Source: a bacterium
GTDB lineage: Bacteria; Patescibacteriota; Patescibacteriia; Magasanikbacterales; GWA2-37-8
Assembly: GCA_021790135.1 (NCBI GenBank)
Contig: JAJYIJ010000043.1
Location: forward strand, 1-8,085
Length of the DNA: 8,085 nt
Reading direction: 5' to 3'
Part shown: one piece after another, positions 1-5,677 of the stretch
Layout: every line of letters starts with the position of its first letter
Position numbering within the stretch: position 1 is the stretch's first letter
The notes under the pieces: model-generated
Told to the model about the DNA's origin: nothing
The model's input: only the letters and a program-made list of their open reading frames with translations
Databases searched by the model: none
Made by a program: the position numbers and the translations under genes

Positions 1-401
1 AATACAGCTCTAGACGTAATGATATAAAATTTTATAGCATTGAACGGAACCGTCTCGGCCTTCTTTTAATGTTCTACAAGTGGCCGACTCTCATTTTATT
101 GCTCCCGATCGGAATTGTGTTCGAAATGGGAATGCTCCTCTTCGCCTTGCAGGGCGGTTGGTTCGGCACCAAGCTCAGGACGTACGGTTATTGGCTCCGG
201 CCATCCTCTTGGCGCTTATGGCTTGGTAAAAGGGCACGCATTCAGCGCCTGCGAAAAATCAGCGATCGTCAGCTGCTCCATGGCACTGTCAATAGCGTTA
301 TTTTTAACGAAAAATCTGTCAATCATCCTTTGCTCCGATATGTTGGCAATCCCTTGCTGGCTGCCTATGGAACGCTGATTAAGTTTATTATTCTGTGGTG
401 A
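1..401 (+). CDS. Glycosyltransferase family 2, membrane-associated, C-terminal end only (partial at left edge)
   Basis: The reading frame is open from the left edge (first full codon at position 3), so the ATG at 69 is probably internal and the gene starts before the window. The visible 132 residues begin with a segment holding the run SIERNRLGLLL, followed by a hydrophobic stretch (about residues 29-53 of the visible part), then a basic region with KRARIQRLRKISDRQLL, and a hydrophobic C-terminus. An ERNR motif just before a membrane segment, followed by an RxxIQxxR cytoplasmic tail, is typical of the C-terminus of membrane-associated GT2 enzymes that transfer sugars to lipid-linked or cell-surface glycans. 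The catalytic GT-A domain lies outside the window, so donor and acceptor cannot be inferred. The stop at 399-401 lies one base before the next gene, which makes a sugar nucleotide, so an operon is likely. Confidence 0.75.
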   Translation, partial: YSSRRNDIKFYSIERNRLGLLLMFYKWPTLILLLPIGIVFEMGMLLFALQGGWFGTKLRTYGYWLRPSSWRLWLGKRARIQRLRKISDRQLLHGTVNSVIFNEKSVNHPLLRYVGNPLLAAYGTLIKFIILW

Positions 402-402
402 T

Positions 403-1491
403 ATGAAAATCAAAAAAGCCATCTTAACTGGAGGAGGGAGAGCAACCAGACTGCGTCCAATCACGACAACGATCAATAAACATTTGATTCCCTTGGCGAA
501 CAAGCCGATGATTTTTCATGCCATCGAAAAAGCCGTTGTCGCCGGCATTCAAGAAATTTTTATCAACACGAACCCCGGTGAGACCCAGTTGCAGCAGGTC
601 GTTGGCGATGGTGGTCACTGGGGTATCAGAATAACCTATTTCGAACAAACTGGCGGGCCGCAGGGAATCGCTCATGTCGTTAAATGCGCACAAAAATTTA
701 TCGGTCGCGATCCGTTCATGTTTTATCTATCTGACAACATTATCCTGGGGAGTATTGAGGGAATGTTCAAAAAATTTCTCGATGAAAAATTAGATTGCTT
801 GCTTGCCTTTGCCAAAGTGCCTGACCCGGAGCGCTTCGGCGTACCGATTTTTTCGCCGACGGGCGAGCTACTTGATGTGGTTGAAAAACCGGCCGAGGCA
901 CCAAACAATTTTGCTCAAACTGGCATTTATCTCTATGGCCCGAACGTATTTTTTAAGGCCTTTGATCACATTAAAAAAAGTCAGCGTGGAGAATACGAAA
1001 TTTCTGATATTCATTCCTATTTATTGAAAAATAATTTTAAAGTCGGCTGGGAAGAGGTGACTGGCTGGTGGAAAGACACGGGCAAACCCGAAGATTTGAT
1101 TGCAACCAATAAATTACTTCTCGATGATATGCGCTCTGACGACAGTTGTTTTCAAATTCATGGCATTGTGCACGAAAACGCCAAAGTCGGCGAAAAAGTG
1201 CATTGTGGCGTGGGTAGTAGTATCGGCGAAAATGTCGTCATTAACGGACCGGTAATGATTGGCGAAAATTGTTCTTTGGAAGATTGTGTCGTTGGACCGC
1301 ATGTGACTGTCGGCAGCGGCAGCACGATAAAAAAAGCGACTATTAAAGAATCAATTATTTTTAATAATTGCACTATTGACGCCTCCGTCGCTGTCCAGGG
1401 CAGTATTATTGGCGATCAGGCCACGATTCGCGGGGCCAGAGAAGAGGGCGGTCGTTTTATTTTAGGCGACCACACGTTGGTTGAAATTTAA
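403..1491 (+). CDS. Glucose-1-phosphate thymidylyltransferase-like sugar nucleotidyltransferase, long form
   Basis: Predicted cytoplasmic enzyme of 362 residues, matching the long RmlA form: an N-terminal nucleotidyltransferase domain (about 1-245) plus a C-terminal left-handed beta-helix of hexapeptide repeats (about 250-345). The likely reaction is dTTP + glucose-1-phosphate to dTDP-glucose + PPi, the entry to dTDP-deoxysugars. Visible motifs are the nucleotide-binding loop GGGRATRLRP (10-19), NKHLIPLANKPM (25-36), the metal-site YLSDN (108-112, D111), EKP (161-163), GEYEISD (196-202) and WWKDTGKPED (222-231). The binding loop has Ala where GxGTR has its second Gly. Nucleotide and sugar specificity cannot be fixed from motifs; a UTP-using or other NDP-sugar enzyme is possible. 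The start lies one base after the preceding glycosyltransferase stop, with no strong Shine-Dalgarno, which suggests translational coupling. Confidence 0.88.
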   Translation: MKIKKAILTGGGRATRLRPITTTINKHLIPLANKPMIFHAIEKAVVAGIQEIFINTNPGETQLQQVVGDGGHWGIRITYFEQTGGPQGIAHVVKCAQKFIGRDPFMFYLSDNIILGSIEGMFKKFLDEKLDCLLAFAKVPDPERFGVPIFSPTGELLDVVEKPAEAPNNFAQTGIYLYGPNVFFKAFDHIKKSQRGEYEISDIHSYLLKNNFKVGWEEVTGWWKDTGKPEDLIATNKLLLDDMRSDDSCFQIHGIVHENAKVGEKVHCGVGSSIGENVVINGPVMIGENCSLEDCVVGPHVTVGSGSTIKKATIKESIIFNNCTIDASVAVQGSIIGDQATIRGAREEGGRFILGDHTLVEI

Positions 1492-1495
1492 TCTC

Positions 1496-1502
1496 AAGGG
1501 GG
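1496..1502 (+). promoter_or_regulatory. Ribosome binding site fixing the start at 1507
   Basis: AAGGGGG ends 4 bases before the ATG at 1507 and fills most of the 15-base gap after the nucleotidyltransferase stop. It is one of the few clear Shine-Dalgarno sequences in the window and supports this start and independent re-initiation within the operon. Confidence 0.7.
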
Positions 1503-1506
1503 ATAT

Positions 1507-2709
1507 ATGCCTCGTCGCATTCTTTACCACGAAGATCCGCTTTTTGGAACATATTCGATCGAATATATTACAAAACCAGAGGAATGTGATCAGGTAAAAC
1601 TGCTGCCAGTTGAGTTGCAGTATGTACTTCAGCATCATCCTGAGTATTGCGAGCGTTTGAAACAGATTTTACGGCATGGCAAGCAGGTAGGCGTACGTAC
1701 GCTCGTGAAAACACCACCGCATATTTTAAGGGCAGTGCATGCCATTAGCACCTACAGCCAGGGGAATTTCATTCTAAATTGGCTGCCGAAATTGCTGCGC
1801 GAAAAACACTGGCCGGTTATTGCATCTTCCGACAGGGTAACAGCGGCGGCGGCCGGCATCAATCTCGATGGTGCGGTCACGGAAATTCTGGAGAACCATC
1901 TTCATTTTAAAGACATTATTTTTTTAAATGGAGAGCCAGGGAAGCTGGCATTTTCCGGACATGAACTGGCAGCGGAATTTTCCGCCCTTCTGCAGCCGCT
2001 GCAGGTTGATTATGCAATTTTTCGGTTGATCACTGATAATGCCGACGACCGTACGGAGGTGGCGCAAAATATTCTGAAGGCATTGCTCATCGTCGGTCCG
2101 ATCGCCCACATTTTGGAAAAATTTGCCGCCGGTATCGGTAAAGTATTCGCGGCGTTCAGCGATGATTTGCTCGGTGAAGCGGCTGAACTTTCGGCCTTAA
2201 AAAGATCCGGTTTTGGTTGGAAAGAGTTGATGAAACGCTCCCGCATTTTGATTCCGGTTCTTTTGGCGGCAACAGCGGCCGCGTATTCAGTCGAATGGAT
2301 TTTGAGTCAAGGTCATTGGTTCATCGGGGGTGTTGTGTATGGCCTGTCCGCAGTTGCCCTTTCATTAACGACCGCCATCCAGTCATTTTTTCTCTACCGC
2401 CGTCGACTGTCTGGACTTATTCAAGATGCGAAAATGCCCCAACTCTCAAGTTGGGGAATAACGAAATTATCTCTTAGACAAGATTTTACCAACCCTGCCC
2501 GCTTGGGGCTGTTGGCCGGTGCTGCCTGTGCCCCAATTTTTGGTGTGCTTGGCGCGTATCTTCATTGGATGCACAATGGGTGGGTGTTGGCTTTCATTGG
2601 TTCTACGGAATCAATCGTCGCTGGTTTGAGCGTCATATTTTCTGGCCGCATCAATGAGTGGCGTTTTCATCGTAAACTGCGGCGTTTGAGTCGCTCGGCA
2701 GGCGTATAA
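1507..2709 (+). CDS. Unrecognised protein: soluble N-terminal region plus four membrane segments
   Basis: No family is recognised. The 400-residue product has a mixed, apparently soluble N-terminal region (about 1-245) without a signal peptide. Four hydrophobic segments follow at about 247-266, 272-297, 331-353 and 358-379, arranged as two hairpins separated by a polar, basic linker (298-330). The C-terminus is strongly basic (RFHRKLRRLSR), which suggests a cytoplasmic tail. With an even number of segments, the N-terminal region would also be cytoplasmic. It follows the nucleotidyltransferase by 15 bases with a good Shine-Dalgarno, so it is probably co-transcribed with the sugar genes; a role in surface glycan production or export is inference from context only. 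A perfect 8-bp hairpin lies in the linker codons. The last 59 bases overlap the end of folK on the opposite strand. Confidence 0.75.
   Translation: MPRRILYHEDPLFGTYSIEYITKPEECDQVKLLPVELQYVLQHHPEYCERLKQILRHGKQVGVRTLVKTPPHILRAVHAISTYSQGNFILNWLPKLLREKHWPVIASSDRVTAAAAGINLDGAVTEILENHLHFKDIIFLNGEPGKLAFSGHELAAEFSALLQPLQVDYAIFRLITDNADDRTEVAQNILKALLIVGPIAHILEKFAAGIGKVFAAFSDDLLGEAAELSALKRSGFGWKELMKRSRILIPVLLAATAAAYSVEWILSQGHWFIGGVVYGLSAVALSLTTAIQSFFLYRRRLSGLIQDAKMPQLSSWGITKLSLRQDFTNPARLGLLAGAACAPIFGVLGAYLHWMHNGWVLAFIGSTESIVAGLSVIFSGRINEWRFHRKLRRLSRSAGV
2437..2456. repeat. Perfect inverted repeat (hairpin) inside the membrane-protein gene
   Basis: CCCCAACT (2437-2444), a CTCA loop, then AGTTGGGG (2449-2456) form an 8-bp perfect stem. 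It encodes PQLSSWG (residues 311-317) in the polar linker between the second and third membrane segments of the 400-residue protein, where an insertion would be tolerated. There is no T-run after it, so it is not a normal intrinsic terminator. It may be a small palindromic repeat or chance. Confidence 0.6.
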
Positions 2710-3172
2710 CCGAACTTGAATCTTTCGAAGCAATAGCCAGTTCGGCGATTGTCTGATGAAGAAGGGGGTGGTGAAGGCTCGAGGCAATTTCTGCGAGCGG
2801 CACCAGAACAAAATTACGCTCGTGAAGACGTGGATGAGGAATGGAAAGGGTCGTAGAATTTAAAATTAGATCATCATACAATAAAATATCGAGATCAATC
2901 GTGCGCGGACCAAAACGTATGGTCCGGACGCGGCCAAGATTCTTTTCAATTTTTTTTAGCTCTTCTAAAAGTTTTTCTGGCGGAAGTTTAGTTTTGAGTT
3001 TTACCACTTGATTTAAAAAAAATGGCTGGTGTTGAAAACCAACCGGTTCTGTTTCGTAGAGGGAAGAAACGCGCTCAATCTCGCCAAGCCGAGAAAGTGC
3101 AGCTTGCGCTTTTTTTAAATTCTCGGTTCGTTCTCCCATGTTTGACCCTATGCCTATGTAAGCGATTGACAT
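2651..3172 (-). CDS. folK: 2-amino-4-hydroxy-6-hydroxymethyldihydropteridine pyrophosphokinase (HPPK)
   Basis: Cytoplasmic enzyme that transfers pyrophosphate from ATP to 6-hydroxymethyl-7,8-dihydropterin, giving the substrate for FolP. The 173 residues show the full HPPK pattern: GSNMG (9-13), SSLYETEPVG (36-45), the conserved F51 and N54 region, FGPRTIDLDILLYD (87-100, with metal ligands D93 and D95) and PHPRLHERNFVLVPL (112-126). E. coli FolK is about 159 residues; here the recognisable fold ends near residue 148 and about 25 low-similarity residues follow (ASKDSSSVIRLPSD and beyond). That tail is encoded mostly where the gene overlaps the convergent membrane-protein gene by 59 bases, as if an earlier stop had been lost. 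The start follows folB by 27 bases with only a weak Shine-Dalgarno. It is the last gene of the lipoprotein-folP-folB-folK operon, and no terminator is visible after it. Confidence 0.95.
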   Translation of the reverse strand: MSIAYIGIGSNMGERTENLKKAQAALSRLGEIERVSSLYETEPVGFQHQPFFLNQVVKLKTKLPPEKLLEELKKIEKNLGRVRTIRFGPRTIDLDILLYDDLILNSTTLSIPHPRLHERNFVLVPLAEIASSLHHPLLHQTIAELAIASKDSSSVIRLPSDSNAAVYDENATH

Positions 3173-3199
3173 ATTCTTTATATTGCCTGTCGCTACGCC

Positions 3200-3556
3200 C
3201 TATGGCCTAGTAATCTCAAATCCGACCCAGGCACCACCGCGTTTTTGCATGGGCTCAGGTTTTTCAACGTGGAGAAATACCCGCTCAATGGGGAATTCTT
3301 TTAAAAGAAGTGTGGCTGTTCGATTCGCTAGAGTTTCGAGGAGTTTGAATTCCATTTTTTCTAAAAAATTTTTGAGCAAATCATGCACGGCGCGATAGTC
3401 GATAGTCGCGGCAATGTCGTCAGTCTCAGCTGCTTTTTTTGTGTCAAAATATAATGTGACATCCACAATCACCGGTTGAGTTTCTTGTCGCTCTTCTGCC
3501 GTTATGCCGATGCGACAGTTGAAGTGGCATTGTTTAAGGATGCAGGCATCATTCAT
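3200..3556 (-). CDS. folB: Dihydroneopterin aldolase
   Basis: Cleaves 7,8-dihydroneopterin to 6-hydroxymethyl-7,8-dihydropterin and glycolaldehyde, the step before FolK; members of the family form cytoplasmic oligomers. The 118-residue length is typical. Visible family features are the GITAEERQ segment (17-24) with the conserved Glu near position 22, TIDY (51-54) with the conserved Tyr, LLETLAN (72-78) with the pterin-anchoring Glu74, and HVEKPEPM (96-103) with the catalytic-type Lys99. All expected residues are present, so it should be active. Its ATG overlaps the folP stop in an ATGA junction (3553-3556), indicating translational coupling, with a weak GGTGA-type ribosome site before it. The related 7,8-dihydroneopterin triphosphate epimerase (FolX) is an alternative name for this fold, but placement between folP and folK favours FolB. 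Confidence 0.94.
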   Translation of the reverse strand: MNDACILKQCHFNCRIGITAEERQETQPVIVDVTLYFDTKKAAETDDIAATIDYRAVHDLLKNFLEKMEFKLLETLANRTATLLLKEFPIERVFLHVEKPEPMQKRGGAWVGFEITRP

Positions 3557-4356
3557 ACGTTTTTCACCGCATCAACAACGGCTAAAGCTCGCCGGCAAGC
3601 TTTGACATCGTGCACCCGAACCATCTGGGCGCCGTGCATCGCTCCAATAACCACCGCGGCAATCGTTCCTTCCAAGCGTTCGGCGGCCGGCAGGCCTCCG
3701 GTTAGTGTCGCAATAAAAGATTTTCGAGATGGACCAATAAGCACCGGACAGCCAAGTTCGTTAAATTCGTTCAAGCGTTGTAGAATTGTCAAATTATGTT
3801 CTAAGGACTTGCCGAAACCGATTCCCGGATCAAGAATTATATTTTTAATTCCGAAGCTTTTGGCAGCCCTGAGGCGATCCTTAAAAAAGTCCTTAATTTC
3901 TTCGACAACGCCGCGCGGGTACTGTGGATCTTGTTGCATTATTTTTGGGGTGCCTTGCATGTGCATTATTACCACCGTGGCATTAAATTTAGCGGCTACG
4001 GTAAGCATTGCTTCACTCGTCAAACCAGTAATGTCATTAATAATTGTGGCACCTTTCTCGAGAGCCGCCTCTGCCACCTTGGGTTTATAGGTGTCGATTG
4101 AAATCTCAGCAGTAATCTCCTGATGTAATTTTTCAATAATTGGCAAAACGCGTCGTTTTTCTTCTTCTTCGCTCACCGGTTCAGAACCTGGGCGAGTACT
4201 CTCGCCACCGATATCGATGACGTCGGCGCCTTCAGCCACCAGTTTTTTAGCGTGTTGAACGGCTTTGTCGGGATCAAAAAATTCACCCCCATCAGAAAAG
4301 GAGTCCGGAGTCACGTTCACGATGCCCATGACGCGAGTTTTGTTTGCAGTCGTCAC
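3553..4356 (-). CDS. folP: Dihydropteroate synthase
   Basis: Condenses 6-hydroxymethyl-7,8-dihydropterin diphosphate with p-aminobenzoate to give dihydropteroate; the family is the target of sulfonamides. The 267-residue TIM-barrel protein is full length, with all signature blocks: NVTPDSFSDGG (14-24), DIGGESTRPG (48-57), SIDTY (86-90), NDITG (107-111), MHMQGTP (131-137), DPGIGFGK (176-183), GPSRKSF (208-214) and RVHDV (247-251). The start is GTG at 4354-4356. The first ATG lies at codon 10, at the edge of the first strand, so GTG gives the more usual N-terminus. A strong AAGGAGG lies upstream inside the end of the lipoprotein gene, 6 bases of intergenic DNA away. The 3' end overlaps folB by ATGA. 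Confidence 0.96.
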   Translation of the reverse strand: MTTANKTRVMGIVNVTPDSFSDGGEFFDPDKAVQHAKKLVAEGADVIDIGGESTRPGSEPVSEEEEKRRVLPIIEKLHQEITAEISIDTYKPKVAEAALEKGATIINDITGLTSEAMLTVAAKFNATVVIMHMQGTPKIMQQDPQYPRGVVEEIKDFFKDRLRAAKSFGIKNIILDPGIGFGKSLEHNLTILQRLNEFNELGCPVLIGPSRKSFIATLTGGLPAAERLEGTIAAVVIGAMHGAQMVRVHDVKACRRALAVVDAVKNV

Positions 4357-4362
4357 AGTAAT

Positions 4363-4926
4363 TTAATTGCCTCCTTGCATTTGCTGGGTAAGTTGGCTGG
4401 CGCTTACGACGAGTACTCCCACTTGTGACTGGCCAATTTGGTAAAAGACCGACAGAGACAAGTTAGTTGAATTGTTTACACCAGAAACCCCAAGCGGTGG
4501 CTGGGTAGTATCGGCATTTTTTTCTAAAATTTGAAAGCCATTTTTTTGCAGCGAAGCTACAAAACTATCCAGATCGGCAGCAGTTAACTTACGCACAGCC
4601 TGAAATTCGAGAAGAAATCCCTCATTCGAATTTTGGGTTGAGATCACGTTACCCTTGCCGACCACGGCTTCTATGACTTGCTTTGCCAAAGCAGTCGCTG
4701 AGGCGGCATCAATATTGGAAGAGCCGGTGGCGGCAGGAGCCGGATTCGTTGCGGCCGGCTGAGAAGGAGGGGTGGCCGCGGGCGCGGCGGAGGGTGCACT
4801 CGCTCCAGTTTGGTTGGTGTTGGCAGCCGGTTGAGCGGCTGGTGTTGAACTGCCTGCGCCACATCCGGCGCCAAGGAGAAGAAGTGAAGTGCCGACAGCG
4901 GCCAAGCCGATGATCTTTTTATACAT
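4363..4926 (-). CDS. Predicted lipoprotein with Pro/Ala-rich linker and unrecognised C-terminal domain
   Basis: The 187-residue product starts with MYKK and a hydrophobic signal (about 5-20), then LGAGC with the candidate lipidated Cys22. The lipobox is imperfect because Gly rather than Leu sits at -3, but the shape fits a type II lipoprotein signal. Residues 24-70 form a disordered Ala/Pro/Ser/Thr linker. Residues 72-187 look like a small folded domain: a helix (DAASATALAKQVIEAVVG), a segment with EGFLLEFQ, a second helix (TAADLDSFVASLQKNG), then beta-like stretches (SLSVFYQIG and VGVLVVSAS). The family is not recognised. It would sit outside the membrane, yet it heads the folate operon, six bases before folP. 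This could be simple co-transcription or a hint of linked physiology. The ATG at 4926 lies about 20 bases after the predicted transcription start and has no Shine-Dalgarno. Confidence 0.85.
   Translation of the reverse strand: MYKKIIGLAAVGTSLLLLGAGCGAGSSTPAAQPAANTNQTGASAPSAAPAATPPSQPAATNPAPAATGSSNIDAASATALAKQVIEAVVGKGNVISTQNSNEGFLLEFQAVRKLTAADLDSFVASLQKNGFQILEKNADTTQPPLGVSGVNNSTNLSLSVFYQIGQSQVGVLVVSASQLTQQMQGGN
4370..4376 (-). promoter_or_regulatory. Ribosome binding site of folP inside the lipoprotein gene
   Basis: On the minus strand AAGGAGG matches the anti-Shine-Dalgarno perfectly and is built from the last Gln-Gly-Gly codons of the lipoprotein gene. The spacing to the GTG start is 13 bases, longer than usual. 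Ribosomes finishing the lipoprotein would pass over it, which favours coupling. Confidence 0.65.
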
Positions 4927-4951
4927 AGATACACATTAAAAATATGTGAAT

Positions 4952-4980
4952 ACTATATCATGCTTGGCTTACTTTGCCAA
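4952..4980 (-). promoter_or_regulatory. Sigma-70-like promoter of the lipoprotein-folP-folB-folK operon
   Basis: On the minus strand there is a -35 box TTGGCA (4975-4980), a 17-base spacer, and a -10 box TATAGT (4952-4957) preceded by TG plus one base, the extended -10 pattern. Transcription would start near 4945, giving a leader of about 20 bases. No other promoter is apparent within the operon, whose genes are separated by 6, -4 and 27 bases. Confidence 0.7.
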
Positions 4981-4991
4981 CAGCTTCGCTG
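4964..4991. promoter_or_regulatory. Inverted repeats in the divergent control region (candidate operator)
   Basis: TTGGC (4964-4968) and GCCAA (4976-4980) form a 5-bp inverted repeat with a 7-base centre, overlapping the -35 box of the minus-strand promoter. Immediately beside it CAGC-TTC-GCTG (4981-4991) is a second short palindrome. The site lies between two back-to-back promoters, where a regulator could affect both. The arms are short, so chance is possible. Confidence 0.3.
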
Positions 4992-5000
4992 ATTTTAGAA

Positions 5001-5014
5001 TGGTATAGTATAAT
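5001..5014 (+). promoter_or_regulatory. Promoter of the sigma-factor operon (overlapping -10 boxes)
   Basis: TG plus one base plus TATAGT (5001-5009) is an extended -10 element that runs straight into a perfect TATAAT (5009-5014). No convincing -35 is spaced 16-18 bases upstream, consistent with an extended -10 promoter. Transcription would start near 5016-5021, about 25 bases before the ATG at 5045. The same 10-mer ATAGTATAAT recurs at 7682-7691 before the cupredoxin gene. Confidence 0.6.
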
Positions 5015-5044
5015 GTACTTAAGGACTTATTCCAGTGGACGTGA

Positions 5045-5677
5045 ATGAGCTGCTGTACAACAAACATTCAAAAGAACATGGAAACTGAAGCATTTAAATT
5101 ACTTTCCGATAAACGACTACTTGAAGCTGCTCAAAAAGGGAACAGCCTGGCTTTTGGCGTGCTTTATGATCGACACGCTCCGGCCTGCTATCGTCATATT
5201 TTGTTTCGTTCTGGCAGCCATGAATTGAGTGAGGATGTGGTTGGCCAGACTTTTTTGCGTATTTGGGACCATCTTCGAGCCGGTAAGAAGATCATTTTTT
5301 TCCGCGCATTCGTATTTCAAAGCGCGCGCAATATTTTCATTGATGAAACCCGTCGACGGTCGTTCAAAAATCTTTCTTTAGAAACACTGCTCGATTCGCA
5401 ACCAACCCGCGAACCAAGATCAGATCAAAATATTTTTCAAGAAATTAAAAATGCTGACGATGCGGCGGCCCTGCAGAAGGCGCTAGCGTCACTCCCAGTT
5501 GAATACAATGAAATTATTACCCTCCGTTTTCTGGATGAATTTTCTATTAAGGAGATTGCCGAGGCCACCGGTAAGAAAAGTGGTGCTATTTACGTCTCAT
5601 TGCATAGAGGGATACGTCTCTTGCGGCAGGCCCTGGTCGAGGCCGAACGCTCAGCCAGCGAGAAAACAAAAATATGA
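5045..5677 (+). CDS. ECF-like RNA polymerase sigma factor
   Basis: A two-domain sigma-70 family protein of 210 residues that would direct RNA polymerase to a special set of promoters. Region 2 spans about 24-105: an aliphatic helix with AFGVLYDRHAPACYRHI (36-52), the core-binding and -10-recognition segment SEDVVGQTFLRIWDHL (62-77), then FQSARNIFIDETRRR (91-105). An acidic linker follows. Region 4 spans about 142-195, with LASLPVEYNEIITLRFLDEFSIKEIAEATG and the helix-turn-helix ending VSLHRGIRLLRQAL. There is no region 1 or 3, as in ECF sigmas. The start at 5045 is the earliest ATG, since an in-frame TGA precedes it directly; an alternative ATG lies at 5078 (METEAFKL). AAGGA at 5021-5025 is too far upstream to be an ideal ribosome site. 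Its stop overlaps the next gene by ATGA, which makes the neighbour a likely partner. Confidence 0.92.
   Translation: MSCCTTNIQKNMETEAFKLLSDKRLLEAAQKGNSLAFGVLYDRHAPACYRHILFRSGSHELSEDVVGQTFLRIWDHLRAGKKIIFFRAFVFQSARNIFIDETRRRSFKNLSLETLLDSQPTREPRSDQNIFQEIKNADDAAALQKALASLPVEYNEIITLRFLDEFSIKEIAEATGKKSGAIYVSLHRGIRLLRQALVEAERSASEKTKI

Noticed and set aside
69..401. A complete 110-residue small membrane protein starting at 69
   Set aside because: The frame is open to the left edge and the residues before position 69 fit the glycosyltransferase C-terminus, so this is the end of a larger gene.
3476..4090. A 204-codon open frame on the + strand
   Set aside because: It lies opposite folP and the start of folB, whose motifs are unmistakable; its translation is Ser/Ala/Thr-rich without domain features.
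4671..4934. Open frames on both strands over the lipoprotein N-terminus
   Set aside because: They arise from the GC-rich Ala/Pro linker; the translations are Pro/Arg-rich low complexity and conflict with the clear lipoprotein frame.
4974..4979. TTGCCA as a -35 box for the sigma operon
   Set aside because: Spacing to the two -10 boxes is 24 and 29 bases, too long; an extended -10 promoter explains the site better.
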